From JAOUGY01 sp963785075 (GTDB lineage: Bacteria; Actinomycetota; Acidimicrobiia; Spongiisociales; ZC4RG35), in NCBI GenBank assembly GCA_963785075.1, contig CAWATW010000010.1:540724-604723 (forward strand): 64,000 bases of DNA. Reading direction: 5' to 3'. The stretch's first letter is position 1. Every line of letters begins with the position of its first letter. Shown piece by piece: positions 9,686 to 18,619 of this stretch. A model generated the notes under the pieces. That model worked only from the letters and a program-made list of their open reading frames with translations, did not search any database and had not been told where the DNA came from. The position numbers and the translations under genes were made by a program.

Positions 9686-10675
9686 TCAAAACGGCCGCTC
9701 GGACGGACCCTTGCGGACCACGGCGTTCCACACGGTCTCGTAGTGATCCCGGTCGTAGAGGTCGACGTGTGGGAGCACGAACTCCTCCCATGCCAGCCGC
9801 AAGGGGTCCTCTGCATCGGCATGGATGTGCAGCCCGGTGGGGATGCGATCGAGTATCGAGCGGAGGCTCAGCGGAGTCTCGACCCGGGTACCGGCGTCGA
9901 GTGCCTCGAACGAGGCATTCACTTCCACCGCCAATCGGGCGATGGCCGTCACATACAGCTGTTTGAGCGACGGATAGCGCCGGGAGAGCATCGACTGGAT
10001 CTGCTCCTCTCCCGGGAACGACTTCTCCCAGATGACCCAACGGTCGGCGAATGCCTTGTTGAGGGTCTGCGTGCCCGCATAGTCCCTGAGGTCGGTCGGG
10101 TTCATGGTGCCGAACACCCGAACGTCGGGTCGCAGGGCAACCGTGTCTCCGTTCGGCAGGTCGATGGCCCCATACCGATCCAGTAGTCCGTGGAGGGCGA
10201 ACAGCGTCTCGGCGCCTGCTGCGTTCAACTCGGAGAGGTTCAGCAACGCCGGCCCGCGAAGCGCCCTGGTGATGTCGCCATCCTCCCACCGGCTCTCGGT
10301 TCCGCCCTTGCCGTCACCATGGAGCTTGGTCGAGCCGATGAGGGTGACGTCGCGGACTTCACCTGTGAGCGGGATCCGGAAGTAGGGGAGACCCAATTGC
10401 GCCGCGAACTGCTCGATGTCGTGGTCCTTGCCCGTTCCCATGTGCCCTCTCACCGCGAGATGCAGTGGAGCAAACCCCTCCGGGTCCGCCTGACGCACCT
10501 GCTCCACTTGGGCAAAGCGGTAGAGCATTCCGAGATCGACGTAGTGGGGATCCGGCGCCGGGATCTTCCTGGCGCGTTGCTCGTGGTCTTCCGTCCCCTT
10601 GGGCAGCGTGAACCGCGGCAACGCGATTGCCGGGCCGCCCCCAGTGGGGTCCTCGAACACGACTGATTCAGACAC
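9686..10675 (-). CDS. CobS/MoxR-like AAA protein with altered Walker motifs
   Basis: 329 residues. Overall similarity is to the CobS/CbbQ/MoxR branch of AAA+ proteins, with a sensor-like GTMNPTDLRDYAGTQ near residue 189. The P-loop reads GHMGTGKDHD (residues 77-86): Asp replaces the Ser/Thr that follows the invariant Lys. The Walker B region reads ALLNLSELNAAG (near 143-154), where the usual Asp-Glu is Ser-Glu. I confirmed both codon by codon. Its start overlaps the stop of the large VWA gene by 8 bp, the classic MoxR-VWA pairing used for metal insertion or complex activation. ATP binding may be weakened or Mg-independent. The partner complex is unknown. Confidence 0.8.
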   Translation of the reverse strand: MSESVVFEDPTGGGPAIALPRFTLPKGTEDHEQRARKIPAPDPHYVDLGMLYRFAQVEQVRQADPEGFAPLHLAVRGHMGTGKDHDIEQFAAQLGLPYFRIPLTGEVRDVTLIGSTKLHGDGKGGTESRWEDGDITRALRGPALLNLSELNAAGAETLFALHGLLDRYGAIDLPNGDTVALRPDVRVFGTMNPTDLRDYAGTQTLNKAFADRWVIWEKSFPGEEQIQSMLSRRYPSLKQLYVTAIARLAVEVNASFEALDAGTRVETPLSLRSILDRIPTGLHIHADAEDPLRLAWEEFVLPHVDLYDRDHYETVWNAVVRKGPSERPF

Positions 10676-12785
10676 TGACTCGTTCCCTTCGGCTCGTCGT
10701 GGGTCGCGACGGACGCGACCACCAGGTATCCATTCCCCACAAGGAGAGGCTGCGGCGGAGCGAGGACCGTACCCCGTCCACCATCGCCCGCGTCAACTCG
10801 CCCGGATGTTCGACCACCTGGTGCCGCCCGTAGGCGGTGGACACGGTGTCGTCCCCGATCCCGATCCCCAGCACCGTCGTGCCGCTTCGTTCGATCGCCT
10901 CGACCGTCTCGGACAGGTCTGCGATCGAACCTCTCGTCATGCCGTCCGCCAGGACGACCAGAACTCGAACATGGCTCCCGAGCCGCCCCATCCGTTCTGC
11001 TGCGAGTGTCAGGTTGTACTCGTCGACGTTGGAGGCTTTGTCGAACATGGATACGGGAGGAGAGGACTTTGGCTCCCGGCGAGCGGCCATGGCGGCCTTC
11101 CCGGGTTCGGTGGCGGTCCAGAACATTCCTGCAAAGACGTCTTCGGCGTCACGCCAGCGTCGATCGAACGGCTTGATGACGTAGTGATTCACGGTCGACG
11201 TGAGCCGCTCTGCCGCACTTCCTTGGGTTCGACGGAGTCCGGCGATGGACTGACTTCGGGACCTCGTGTACGACCACTCGGTATCGGTCGAACGTGCGGC
11301 GAACGATCGGTTGAACAGTGCCACCTCGAAGTCGATCTGCAGCTCGTCTGCCAGGCGGGCGAGGGTCCACGCACCCATCAAGGCAGCCGACATTCCCCAT
11401 GCCCCGGATCGCACGACGCTCGGACCTCGCGGCTGGAGCATCGACGCCGACGCATCGACCAGCAGGCTCACCGCGTAGGTGCGCCGCGTGCGGGCGGCGC
11501 GCCGTTCGTACATACGCGTGTAGAGCCCCGCGCCGATGAACAGGGCGGCATGTGGCGAGACATCCCCCTGGTCGTAGCCGGATCGCAGTCCTCGCCGCTG
11601 GTTGGCGGCAAAGAGCGGATAGAGCTCACCCGAAACCTGCCGCTGCGCGATCTCCCACTTGGTGGCGGCGGCGGACAGCGCCTCCCGGCCGTGGGCGGCG
11701 AAGGCCGAGAACGAGCGGGGAGCGGCGGCCACCACCAGCTTGCCGGACTGACCGGTGGGCAGATACACGGTTGGAGCCTCCGACACCCGAAGCAGCTGAT
11801 CCGTGGAGGCATCGGTCCCGAGCTCGGATGCTCCTGCGCGCTCGGTCAGTCCTGCCCTTGCGTCGGCCGCCCGGCGGGTCTCCGAGTAACTCTGGGCGTC
11901 CTTCACGACCGGGCTCGTCAATCGAACCCTGTCCACGGCCTCGGCGACGGAGTCGGCGTCGGCTCGGTCGACGAGCTTCTGCTGTGTGGTCGTCACCTCT
12001 TCCGTCTTGTTGAGGAGGTGGTTGGTTCGGGCGATCTCGAGGAGCTCGAGGGCGTGGGTCGCCACGGCCCAGGGATCGGCGGCATCGGCCGCCTTGGTGA
12101 GCACGTCCGAGGCTTCGGCGAGGGCGACGGCTGCACGTGCGTCGAATCGACGTTCCAGTGGTTCGCGTTCCGAATAGCCCCCGCAGACGAGAAAACACCC
12201 CAGTGAGAACTGGGAGAGGGCGCCGGCCTGACGGTTGGCGTCGGGGAAGGCCGCCCGGTACAGGTCCGTGAGCACCGACCGCGCCCCCGGATACACGCCC
12301 AAACCCTGGCGTTCCTGACGTGCGTCCTCCAGTGTGAAGAACAACGCTTCTGCGATCGGACCGCCGGCCCGGTCGAGCGCCGTGAGCAGGTCGACCGGCT
12401 CGTCGGTTCGCTCGCCCTTGATCGGCCATTCTTCGGGTACGGGACGCCGCTCTTCGAAGTTCGACGACACGAGGTGGACCACCTCGTGAAGGGCAGATGC
12501 GAGCGCGACTTCTGCGGCCGTCACAGGAGCGTTGCGGTTGTACGCGGCTTGGAACAGGCGGGGGTCGCACACGACCTCTTCGTCTCCCGCCGCTGCCTCC
12601 GACCCGAGGCGCACGCGCAGGCGTTCGTTGCCGGACAGGCTCCGCGCAAAGCGCGTGATGGCGGGCGCAACACGCTGATAGCGCGCGACCACCTGCTCGA
12701 TCGCCCCTTCGTCGGGGCGGAGCATCTCTCTCAGGACCGTGTCCGAACGTGCGCGCATACCTCTCATTGTCTCACGGTCTGTCAA
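10668..12785 (-). CDS. VWA-domain protein with N-terminal HExxH motif (MoxR partner)
   Basis: About 705 residues from a TTG. ATGs 6 and 9 codons downstream are also possible and the start is uncertain. A TTGACA hexamer overlaps this region and could instead be a promoter. The C-terminal part is a von Willebrand A domain with the MIDAS signature LLVDASASM and a later VVLADGMTRG metal-ligand segment. Near residue 100 there is a zincin-like HEVVH within ALHEVVHLVSSNF, so the N-terminal half may be a metallopeptidase-like or metal-binding domain. It is the upstream partner of the AAA gene (8-bp overlap). MoxR-VWA pairs such as CobS-CobT and CbbQ-CbbO act as chelatase or activase complexes. The target is unknown here. 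Confidence 0.8.
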   Translation of the reverse strand: MTDRETMRGMRARSDTVLREMLRPDEGAIEQVVARYQRVAPAITRFARSLSGNERLRVRLGSEAAAGDEEVVCDPRLFQAAYNRNAPVTAAEVALASALHEVVHLVSSNFEERRPVPEEWPIKGERTDEPVDLLTALDRAGGPIAEALFFTLEDARQERQGLGVYPGARSVLTDLYRAAFPDANRQAGALSQFSLGCFLVCGGYSEREPLERRFDARAAVALAEASDVLTKAADAADPWAVATHALELLEIARTNHLLNKTEEVTTTQQKLVDRADADSVAEAVDRVRLTSPVVKDAQSYSETRRAADARAGLTERAGASELGTDASTDQLLRVSEAPTVYLPTGQSGKLVVAAAPRSFSAFAAHGREALSAAATKWEIAQRQVSGELYPLFAANQRRGLRSGYDQGDVSPHAALFIGAGLYTRMYERRAARTRRTYAVSLLVDASASMLQPRGPSVVRSGAWGMSAALMGAWTLARLADELQIDFEVALFNRSFAARSTDTEWSYTRSRSQSIAGLRRTQGSAAERLTSTVNHYVIKPFDRRWRDAEDVFAGMFWTATEPGKAAMAARREPKSSPPVSMFDKASNVDEYNLTLAAERMGRLGSHVRVLVVLADGMTRGSIADLSETVEAIERSGTTVLGIGIGDDTVSTAYGRHQVVEHPGELTRAMVDGVRSSLRRSLSLWGMDTWWSRPSRPTTSRRERVSV

Positions 12786-12839
12786 GCCTCGGGTCCGCGT
12801 GCGACAGCACGGCGGATTGCCGGACCGGGGTCGCTTCGT

Positions 12840-13535
12840 TCAGGGAGTGGTGTCCTCGTCGACCTCGCCCGAAGGCGTGATCACCACGGTGACGTCGGTG
12901 TATCCCAGCATCGCCAGGAGATCCTCCAGCACCACTTTGGCGCGATCTTCGGCGTCACCGAGCAGATCGTCCTCCAGGGCCTGTGCGACGAGCGCTTCCT
13001 CTGCGGTGATCCGGGCGGAACGCTCGAGGTCCGGATCACCCTTCGTGAAGAGTCCCGTCTCGCGGTTGTACACCACGGTGCGCTCGTTGTCCACGGCGAC
13101 ATAGGTGATTCCCGCCTCAGGGATGCGGATGATCGCCCGCCCGGTGGCCGGGTCCGAGAAGATGTCCTCGGGGTCGAGTGTCTCGAGGTCGACACCTGCG
13201 CCGATGCGGGCCACTGCGAACATCTCGACCTTGTCGCCGACCGCCCAGTTGAGCAGGCCTTCGTCGTTGCCCTTCTCCACGGTCGTGTACTCGACCACTT
13301 CGACCGTCGTGAGCTCGGCGAGGTTGCGGAGAGACTCGACCGTCACCTCGCCCACCCTGGTGAACTCGCCTTCGGCCTCGACCGCGTCGACGACACCGTC
13401 GATGACCTGATCGACCTGGTCGACGGTCCGGGCGGCACGACCGGCCACGAAGGCGGTGACACCGATCCCGACCACCAATCCGATCACGCCCAGCGTGACG
13501 AGAATCGTTGCGACGGTCTTGCGTTGATCGGACAT
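12840..13535 (-). CDS. DUF4230 membrane-anchored protein
   Basis: 231 residues from the ATG giving MSDQRKTVATILV. One N-terminal transmembrane helix (about residues 9-31, hydrophobic and Gly/Val-rich) precedes an extracytoplasmic domain with the DUF4230 pattern: LAELTTVEVVEYTTVEKG, then a beta-rich stretch ending in a helical C terminus with LLAMLGYTDVTVVI. Function of the family is unknown. It diverges from the M16 peptidase, with about 55 bp between starts that must hold both promoters. A longer upstream start would enter that intergenic space and is unlikely. Confidence 0.8.
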   Translation of the reverse strand: MSDQRKTVATILVTLGVIGLVVGIGVTAFVAGRAARTVDQVDQVIDGVVDAVEAEGEFTRVGEVTVESLRNLAELTTVEVVEYTTVEKGNDEGLLNWAVGDKVEMFAVARIGAGVDLETLDPEDIFSDPATGRAIIRIPEAGITYVAVDNERTVVYNRETGLFTKGDPDLERSARITAEEALVAQALEDDLLGDAEDRAKVVLEDLLAMLGYTDVTVVITPSGEVDEDTTP

Positions 13536-13590
13536 GCCCGATGGAGGGTACCGGCCCCTGGTTGGTTCGTGGGAGCCGATCACCCGTACC

Positions 13591-14850
13591 ATGGCGCCGA
13601 TGCACTATGAGCTTTCAACGTTGTCCTCAGGCCTGAGGGTGATCACAGAGCCGGTTCCCGGGATTCGATCGGTCGCGGTGGGATGCTGGATCGACACCGG
13701 TACCCGCGACGAGGATCGGAACGAGGCGGGTGCCTCGCACTTCCTGGAGCACCTGCTGTTCAAGGGCTCCGAGACGATGCTCGGTCGCGAGATCTCCGAG
13801 AGCTTCGATGCCATGGGCGCAGAATCGAACGCCTTCACCTCCAAGGACCACACGTGTTTCTGGGGGCGGATGCTCGACGAGGACCTTCCCCGGGGCGTCG
13901 AGATCCTCGGTGAGATGTTGCAGCGGCCGGCATTCCGGCCTCGCGACATCGATGCGGAGCGCGAGGTCGTCATCGAGGAGATCAACGAGAGCGAAGATGA
14001 TCCCGCCGATGTCGCGTTCGAGGAGTTCACGAAGGCCGTGTTCACAGGGCACCCGCTGGCCGCTCCCGTGCTCGGGACCCGCGAGAGCATTCGTGGCATG
14101 ACCCGGGACGACATATTCGGGTACTGGAAACGACGGTACGGCGCCGGCTCGACCGTGGTGGCGCTCTCGGGCTCCGTGGACCACGGTGAGGCCGTGGCGC
14201 TCATCGACTCGGTGTTCGGGGAGTGGTCGGGTGATCCTGTGGAGCACGAGCACACTCCGCCGGCACCGAGCTCGGTCGCCAACGTGCGATCGAAGGCCGC
14301 CGAACAGGCTCATCTGGTGATAGGCGGGCTCGGTTTCGAACGAGGCGATCCGCGTCGGTGGGCGTTCGAAGTGCTCAACCTCGTGCTCGGCGGTGGCATG
14401 TCGTCGCGCCTCTTCACGAGCATCAGGGAGGAGCGGGGCCTCGTCTACTCGGTGTATTCGTTCCGTACGTCGTATGCCGATGCCGGTGCGTGGGGCGTGT
14501 ACGCAGCTACCACGCCGGCCAAGGCCCCTCAGGTGCTCGACCTCGTCTGTCAGGAGATCGACTCCGTCGTGGAGAAGGGCATCACCGTTGCGGAGCTCGC
14601 TCGGGCCAAGGGAGCCATGCGAGGAGGGCTGGCCCTGGCGATGGAGGATGCGAACAGCCGGATGGTTCGACTCGGGCGCGACGAGATGGTGGGCGCACCC
14701 CACCTTTCGGTCGACGAGCGGATCTCGCGGATCGAAGACGTGACGCTCGACCAGGTGCGGTCGGTGGCCGTCGACTTCCTCGTCGGTCCCCGGGTGATCG
14801 GCGCCGTCGGGCCTTTCGAGCCCGACACGCTCACCAGGTACCTGCGATGA
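13591..14850 (+). CDS. M16 family zinc metallopeptidase
   Basis: About 419 residues, ATG start (a second ATG three codons later is possible). This is the inverted zinc-binding HxxEH family: HFLEHLLFKG near residue 53, with the third ligand Glu in the EVVIEEINESEDDP region about 75 residues later. The second, non-catalytic half has GGGMSSRLF and REERGLVYSVYS, typical of processing peptidase-type M16B proteins. Members of this group are usually cytosolic and in actinobacteria often sit beside pnp or dapB. Its stop overlaps the dapB start (ATGA), so both are in one transcript. The physiological substrate is unknown. Confidence 0.9.
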   Translation: MAPMHYELSTLSSGLRVITEPVPGIRSVAVGCWIDTGTRDEDRNEAGASHFLEHLLFKGSETMLGREISESFDAMGAESNAFTSKDHTCFWGRMLDEDLPRGVEILGEMLQRPAFRPRDIDAEREVVIEEINESEDDPADVAFEEFTKAVFTGHPLAAPVLGTRESIRGMTRDDIFGYWKRRYGAGSTVVALSGSVDHGEAVALIDSVFGEWSGDPVEHEHTPPAPSSVANVRSKAAEQAHLVIGGLGFERGDPRRWAFEVLNLVLGGGMSSRLFTSIREERGLVYSVYSFRTSYADAGAWGVYAATTPAKAPQVLDLVCQEIDSVVEKGITVAELARAKGAMRGGLALAMEDANSRMVRLGRDEMVGAPHLSVDERISRIEDVTLDQVRSVAVDFLVGPRVIGAVGPFEPDTLTRYLR

Positions 14851-15599
14851 AGGTCGCCGTCTCCGGGGCTGCAGGCCGCATGGGCCGGAGTGTCACGCAA
14901 GCAGTGTTGAACGCTGAGGACCTGACGTTGTCCGGCCTGTTCGCTCCCGGCCACGGAGGCGAGACGGTGGCCGGATCGGCGCTGTCCGAAGACCCCTCCT
15001 GTGCAGCCGACGCCGACGTGGTGGTCGAGGTCACCCGTCCCGACGTGGTCATGGCCAACATCGAAACGTGGCAGGGGATGGGCAAGCACGTCGTTGTGGG
15101 CACTTCGGGGTTCGACGAAGCTCGCCTCGACGAAGCGCGTCGTATCTGGGGCACGTCGGCGAAGGCGTGTCTCGTGGTGCCGAACTTTTCGATCGGGGCA
15201 GTCCTCATGATGCGGTTCGCCGAGATGGCGGCTCCCCACTTCGCGGCCGCCGAGATCGTGGAGCTGCACCACGATCGCAAGGTGGACGCCCCGTCTGGCA
15301 CCGCCGCCTCGACTGCGAGCCGGATCGGATCTGCGGCTCCACACCAGCATCGTCGAGTGGAGTCCGCCGAGTCCGTGGACGGCGTGCGCGGAGGATCGGT
15401 GGACGGTATCCCCGTTCACTCCGTCCGACTGCCCGGTCTGCTCGCTCACCAGGAGGTCCTGTTGGGCAATGACGGTGAGGTCCTCACGATCCGCCACGAT
15501 TCGACGGATCGGATTTCGTTCATGCCCGGAGTGTTGCTGGCGATCAGGAGCATCCATTCGGTCTCCGGCGTCAGCGTGGGCCTCGACGATCTGATCTGA
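14847..15599 (+). CDS. dapB: 4-hydroxy-tetrahydrodipicolinate reductase
   Basis: Second enzyme specific to the lysine/diaminopimelate branch, reducing the DapA product with NAD(P)H. 250 residues from an ATG overlapping the M16 stop by 4 bp. The nucleotide-binding GAAGRMG lies at residues 7-13, and the active-site signature ELHHDRKVDAPSGTA is near residue 140 with the catalytic His and Lys. The usual length is 245-270. The cofactor loop GTSGFDE is shorter than in E. coli, as in actinobacterial forms. Its 3' end overlaps the convergent DNA-alkylation-repair gene by 29 bp. dapA lies 5 kb downstream on the same strand and dapF 35 kb away. Confidence 0.95.
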   Translation: MKVAVSGAAGRMGRSVTQAVLNAEDLTLSGLFAPGHGGETVAGSALSEDPSCAADADVVVEVTRPDVVMANIETWQGMGKHVVVGTSGFDEARLDEARRIWGTSAKACLVVPNFSIGAVLMMRFAEMAAPHFAAAEIVELHHDRKVDAPSGTAASTASRIGSAAPHQHRRVESAESVDGVRGGSVDGIPVHSVRLPGLLAHQEVLLGNDGEVLTIRHDSTDRISFMPGVLLAIRSIHSVSGVSVGLDDLI

Positions 15600-16710
15600 T
15601 CGGCGCCTCGATCACCTCGAACGCAGAGCCCTCTCTCGCTTCGCCGTTCACCAACACCTCGATCCGGTGTGTGCCGGGCCGAGGGGTTCGAGTGCTGAGT
15701 GGAGCCAGCGTGATGGTCTTGCGAAAGGTCGCGGTGTCTCCCGGCGGCACCTCCAACTCACGCCCCTTGAACACTTTCGCGCTGGGCAGGCCGTTCGCCT
15801 TCACGAAGTGCACGACGAGGTCGATGAGGACCGGGAGGGCGGCCGCGGTCGGGTTCGTCACGGTGACTTCGAGCCTGACCTTGTCTCCGATCGCCACCGA
15901 TGTCGGCCGGCACGTGCACGTCACGCCGGCGGGAGAGCCGTGGCTGAACCCAAGCGTTTCGAGCGCCGCCGGATGTCCCTGCTTCACCAGGGTGCGCAGC
16001 CCACGTGAGGCGACGCGTCGGTCGAATCTCGTGTCTCGCAGCCAACCACGAACGGTCTCGATCGCCGCATCCGGATGGTCTTTCGATATGTCGTTGACAT
16101 TGTTGGCCACGGAACGACGCACGTACGGGGACGGATCGAGGTGGAGGCGATCGAGGAGGCCGAGCACCGGGCCTGGATCAGCGATGAACATGTCCAGCCG
16201 GGCCGCCCACGGCAGCCTCGGTCTGGTGCCCTCCGAGACCAGCCGGCGAACGTGGGGATCGGGGTCGTCGCACCACGAGAACAGGCGCTCGAGCGTGCGA
16301 GCCGGCTCGGCCTCGAGGAACGCGCGTATCGAGAACTCGGCTGTGAAGCGCCGTGTGAGCTCGTGTTGTGCCCGCATCGAGGTCTCGAAGTGGGCGAGGC
16401 CGTGATCGGCGACGAAGTACACATGCGGGAGGTACAGGAACGAATCCATTCCATCGAGCTCCTCTGTCTCGTAGGGAGGCCCCAGAGACTCCACGAGGAT
16501 CTCGATGGCGCGATCACGATCGGCCGGCAGATGGTTGGCGAGGGCATCGGCGACGTTGCGCGCGCGCCCGGTGAGACTGAGGGGCTCGTATCCCGTGAGC
16601 GCATCGGCCACGAAACCTGCAGTGTCGAACGCTGCATCCACGCCGACGATCATCTCCGCGATGCGGTGCGGGATGTCTTCTCCGAATCGATCCTTCAGGC
16701 GTTCGGCCAC
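15571..16710 (-). CDS. DNA alkylation repair (AlkC/AlkD-like HEAT) protein
   Basis: 379 residues. The N-terminal two thirds is an alpha-helical HEAT-like superhelix with family segments SFLYLPHVYFVADHGL, SIRAFLEAEP, WCDDPDPHVRRLVSEGTRPRLPW and LDPSPYVRRSVANNVNDISKDHP, typical of AlkC-type DNA alkylation repair proteins that recognise cationic alkyl bases. The C-terminal 110 residues form a beta-sandwich-like extension (VRLEVTVTNPTAA, PGTHRIEVLVNG), seen in the longer AlkC forms. It starts 13 bp after the universal stress protein gene stop, so the two probably share a transcript. It converges on dapB with overlapping ends. Confidence 0.88.
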   Translation of the reverse strand: MAERLKDRFGEDIPHRIAEMIVGVDAAFDTAGFVADALTGYEPLSLTGRARNVADALANHLPADRDRAIEILVESLGPPYETEELDGMDSFLYLPHVYFVADHGLAHFETSMRAQHELTRRFTAEFSIRAFLEAEPARTLERLFSWCDDPDPHVRRLVSEGTRPRLPWAARLDMFIADPGPVLGLLDRLHLDPSPYVRRSVANNVNDISKDHPDAAIETVRGWLRDTRFDRRVASRGLRTLVKQGHPAALETLGFSHGSPAGVTCTCRPTSVAIGDKVRLEVTVTNPTAAALPVLIDLVVHFVKANGLPSAKVFKGRELEVPPGDTATFRKTITLAPLSTRTPRPGTHRIEVLVNGEAREGSAFEVIEAPIRSDRRGPR

Positions 16711-16723
16711 GGATCGTGGGAGC

Positions 16724-17152
16724 TCAGACCGGAACGCCCAATACCGGGCAAGGTGCGTCGAGCAGGATCTCCTGGGTGGCGCTGCCCAAGAGCAACTTCC
16801 CGACTCGCGACCGATTTCGGACCCCGATCACGATGATGTCCGACCCGATGTCGGATGCCACGCGGTGCACGACATCGCCTGTCTCACCGCGTTCGACCTT
16901 GACGTCGGATGACGTACCGCCAACCCGATGGATCTGATCCAGCGCTTCGCTCTGCAGTCGGGCGATCTGCCTGTCCAGGTATGCCTCTTCGGCGGGGAAG
17001 TCCTCGCGCATGTCGCGTAGTTCTTCTTCCGTGAGCACGTAGAGCACCGACAATTCGGCCTCGAGCCTCCTCGCCAGCGCCACCGCCTCCGTCACCACTC
17101 GGTCGGAGGCCGCGGTGAGATCGGTGGCCACCAGTACCCGCTTGTATTCCAT
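16724..17152 (-). CDS. Universal stress protein (UspA family)
   Basis: 142 residues, a single USP domain. The N-terminal MEYKRVLVATDLTAASD strand-loop is typical, and the C-terminal GVRNRSRVGKLLLGSATQEIL contains the G-x9-G-S/T ATP-binding pattern of the ATP-binding UspA subgroup. A 30-residue helical insertion (EEELRDMREDFPAEEAYLDRQ) lies in the middle. It precedes the alkylation-repair gene by 13 bp, linking it to stress and DNA damage. No LexA box is visible upstream of 17,152. Confidence 0.85.
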   Translation of the reverse strand: MEYKRVLVATDLTAASDRVVTEAVALARRLEAELSVLYVLTEEELRDMREDFPAEEAYLDRQIARLQSEALDQIHRVGGTSSDVKVERGETGDVVHRVASDIGSDIIVIGVRNRSRVGKLLLGSATQEILLDAPCPVLGVPV

Positions 17153-17276
17153 CGTTGCTCCCAGATTTGGCTCTCACTCCCCAAGGTAATGCCTCCCAGG
17201 CGCCCGCGAATCATTTGCGATGCGTCGAGGTGGCGCGGAGCATGGCGGCGCCGGCAACACACACCTTGGATGTCTC

Positions 17277-17569
17277 ATGGAAATCGCTCGCTCGTTGGCA
17301 GTCGCAGTCTCGGTCGCTTTTCTGTTCGAGCGACTCGGGGTTCCGGCCGGAGCACTGATCGGAGCGATGGTGGGCGTGGCACCCTCGGGCTTCTCGGAGC
17401 CCCGACGGTGGGGTCGGGCAATCTCCTCCGGTTCGCGGCGTTCGTCGTGATCGGATGGGAACTCGGGTCCCAGGTGACCAAGGAGATACTGGTGTCGGTG
17501 GTGCACCTGATCCGGGTCGTGACCGTGCTGCTCACCGCACCGATGGTTGCTCGACTCGTCGGCTCCTGA
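17277..17569 (+). pseudogene. Remnant of an AbrB-type membrane protein, frameshifted
   Basis: Two frames together look like the start of an AbrB-duplication (ammonia-monooxygenase-like) membrane protein. Frame 1 from the ATG at 17,277 gives SVAFLFERLGVPAGALIGAM, the hallmark first hydrophobic hairpin. After about 17,380 the similarity moves to the next frame, RFAAFVVIGWELGSQVTKEI followed by a hydrophobic helix, and stops at 17,569. Family members run to about 350 residues with two such units, so this is a roughly 95-residue truncated, frameshifted fragment. It could also be a tiny functional half-unit with one sequencing error. It lies next to the nonsense-mutated reductase, suggesting local decay. 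Confidence 0.5.
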
Positions 17570-17630
17570 GGGCGATCGCATCGGATTCACCGTGGCCTCG
17601 ACGCCTCTGGCAGCCAATAGGGAGAAACAC

Positions 17631-18617
17631 ATGAAGACACGGGTATTGGGGAAGACCGGTTTCCTCGTCTCCGAGATCGGATTCGGAGCATGGGCGATCG
17701 GCGCCGACTGGGGCGACGTTGCGGAGCCGGATGCCATCGCTGCCCTCCACGCCGCCATCGACGCCGGCGTGACGTTCGTGGACACCGCCGACGTCTACGG
17801 CGATGGCCGGTCGGAACAGATCATTGCCAAGGTACGACGTGACCGACCTCACGATGAGCTCGTGGTGGCGACGAAGGCTGGACGGCGCCTCGATCCCCAC
17901 GTGGCCGCCGGCTACACGATCGAGAACGTCGAGGCCTTCGTCGACCGGAGCCGGGCGAACCTCGAGATGGACACGCTCGATCTCGTGTAGCTGCACTGCC
18001 CGCCCACCGAGGTCTACTACCGACCTGAGTTGTTCGAAGGGCTCGACGACCTCGTCTCACGCGGCAAGATCCGGCACTTCGGCGTGAGCGTCGAGAAGGT
18101 GGAAGAGGCGATCAAGGCAACCGAATATCCGGGTGTCGCGACCATTCAGATCATCTTCAACGCGTTCAGGCGGCGGCCGTCGGAGCTCTTCTTCGGGCTG
18201 GCCGCCGAGCGCAATGTTGGAGTCATCGCGCGCGTGCCGCTGGCCTCCGGGATGCTGACGGGCAAGTTCACGCCTGAATCGTGGTTCGCGTCCGACGACC
18301 ATCGGAGCTACAACCGTCACGGCGAGGCCTTCGACGTCGGCGAGACCTTCAGCGGTGTGCCCTACGAGGCCGGTCTCGCTGCGGTCGAGGAACTCCGGGG
18401 ACTGGTACCCGATGGCGCGTCGATGGCGCAGTGGGCGCTGCGGTGGGTTCTCATGTTCCCCGAGGTGTCGGTCGTGATCCCGGGTGCGAAGAACCCGGAC
18501 CAGGCGCGTTCCAACGCGGTTTCGTCTGGACTTCCGCCGATCTCAGGTCCTGATCTGGACTGCGTACGCGACGTGTACGAGCGGCTGATCGCTCCACACG
18601 TCCACCACCGTTGGTGA
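17631..18617 (+). pseudogene. Aldo/keto reductase interrupted by one in-frame TAG
   Basis: Reading one frame from the ATG at 17,631 (AGGGAGAA ribosome-binding site) to the stop at 18,617 gives a complete 328-residue aldo/keto reductase with a single TAG at 17,988-17,990, codon 120. Catalytic residues are present: Asp-51 and Tyr-56 (DTADVYGDG), Lys-82 (VVATKAG), and His two codons after the TAG (reading DLV-stop-LHCPP). Relatives normally have Gln in this position, so a single C-to-T change (CAG to TAG) explains it. The rest, including QWALRWVLMFPEVSVVIPGA, is intact. It is either a very young pseudogene or a consensus error. Restart downstream would lose half the barrel. Confidence 0.85.
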
Positions 18618-18619
18618 CG

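Noticed and set aside
17988..17990. Amber codon read as pyrrolysine or by suppression
   Set aside because: No pyl gene or suppressor tRNA is seen in the window, and Gln is the expected residue. Nonsense mutation or sequence error is simpler.
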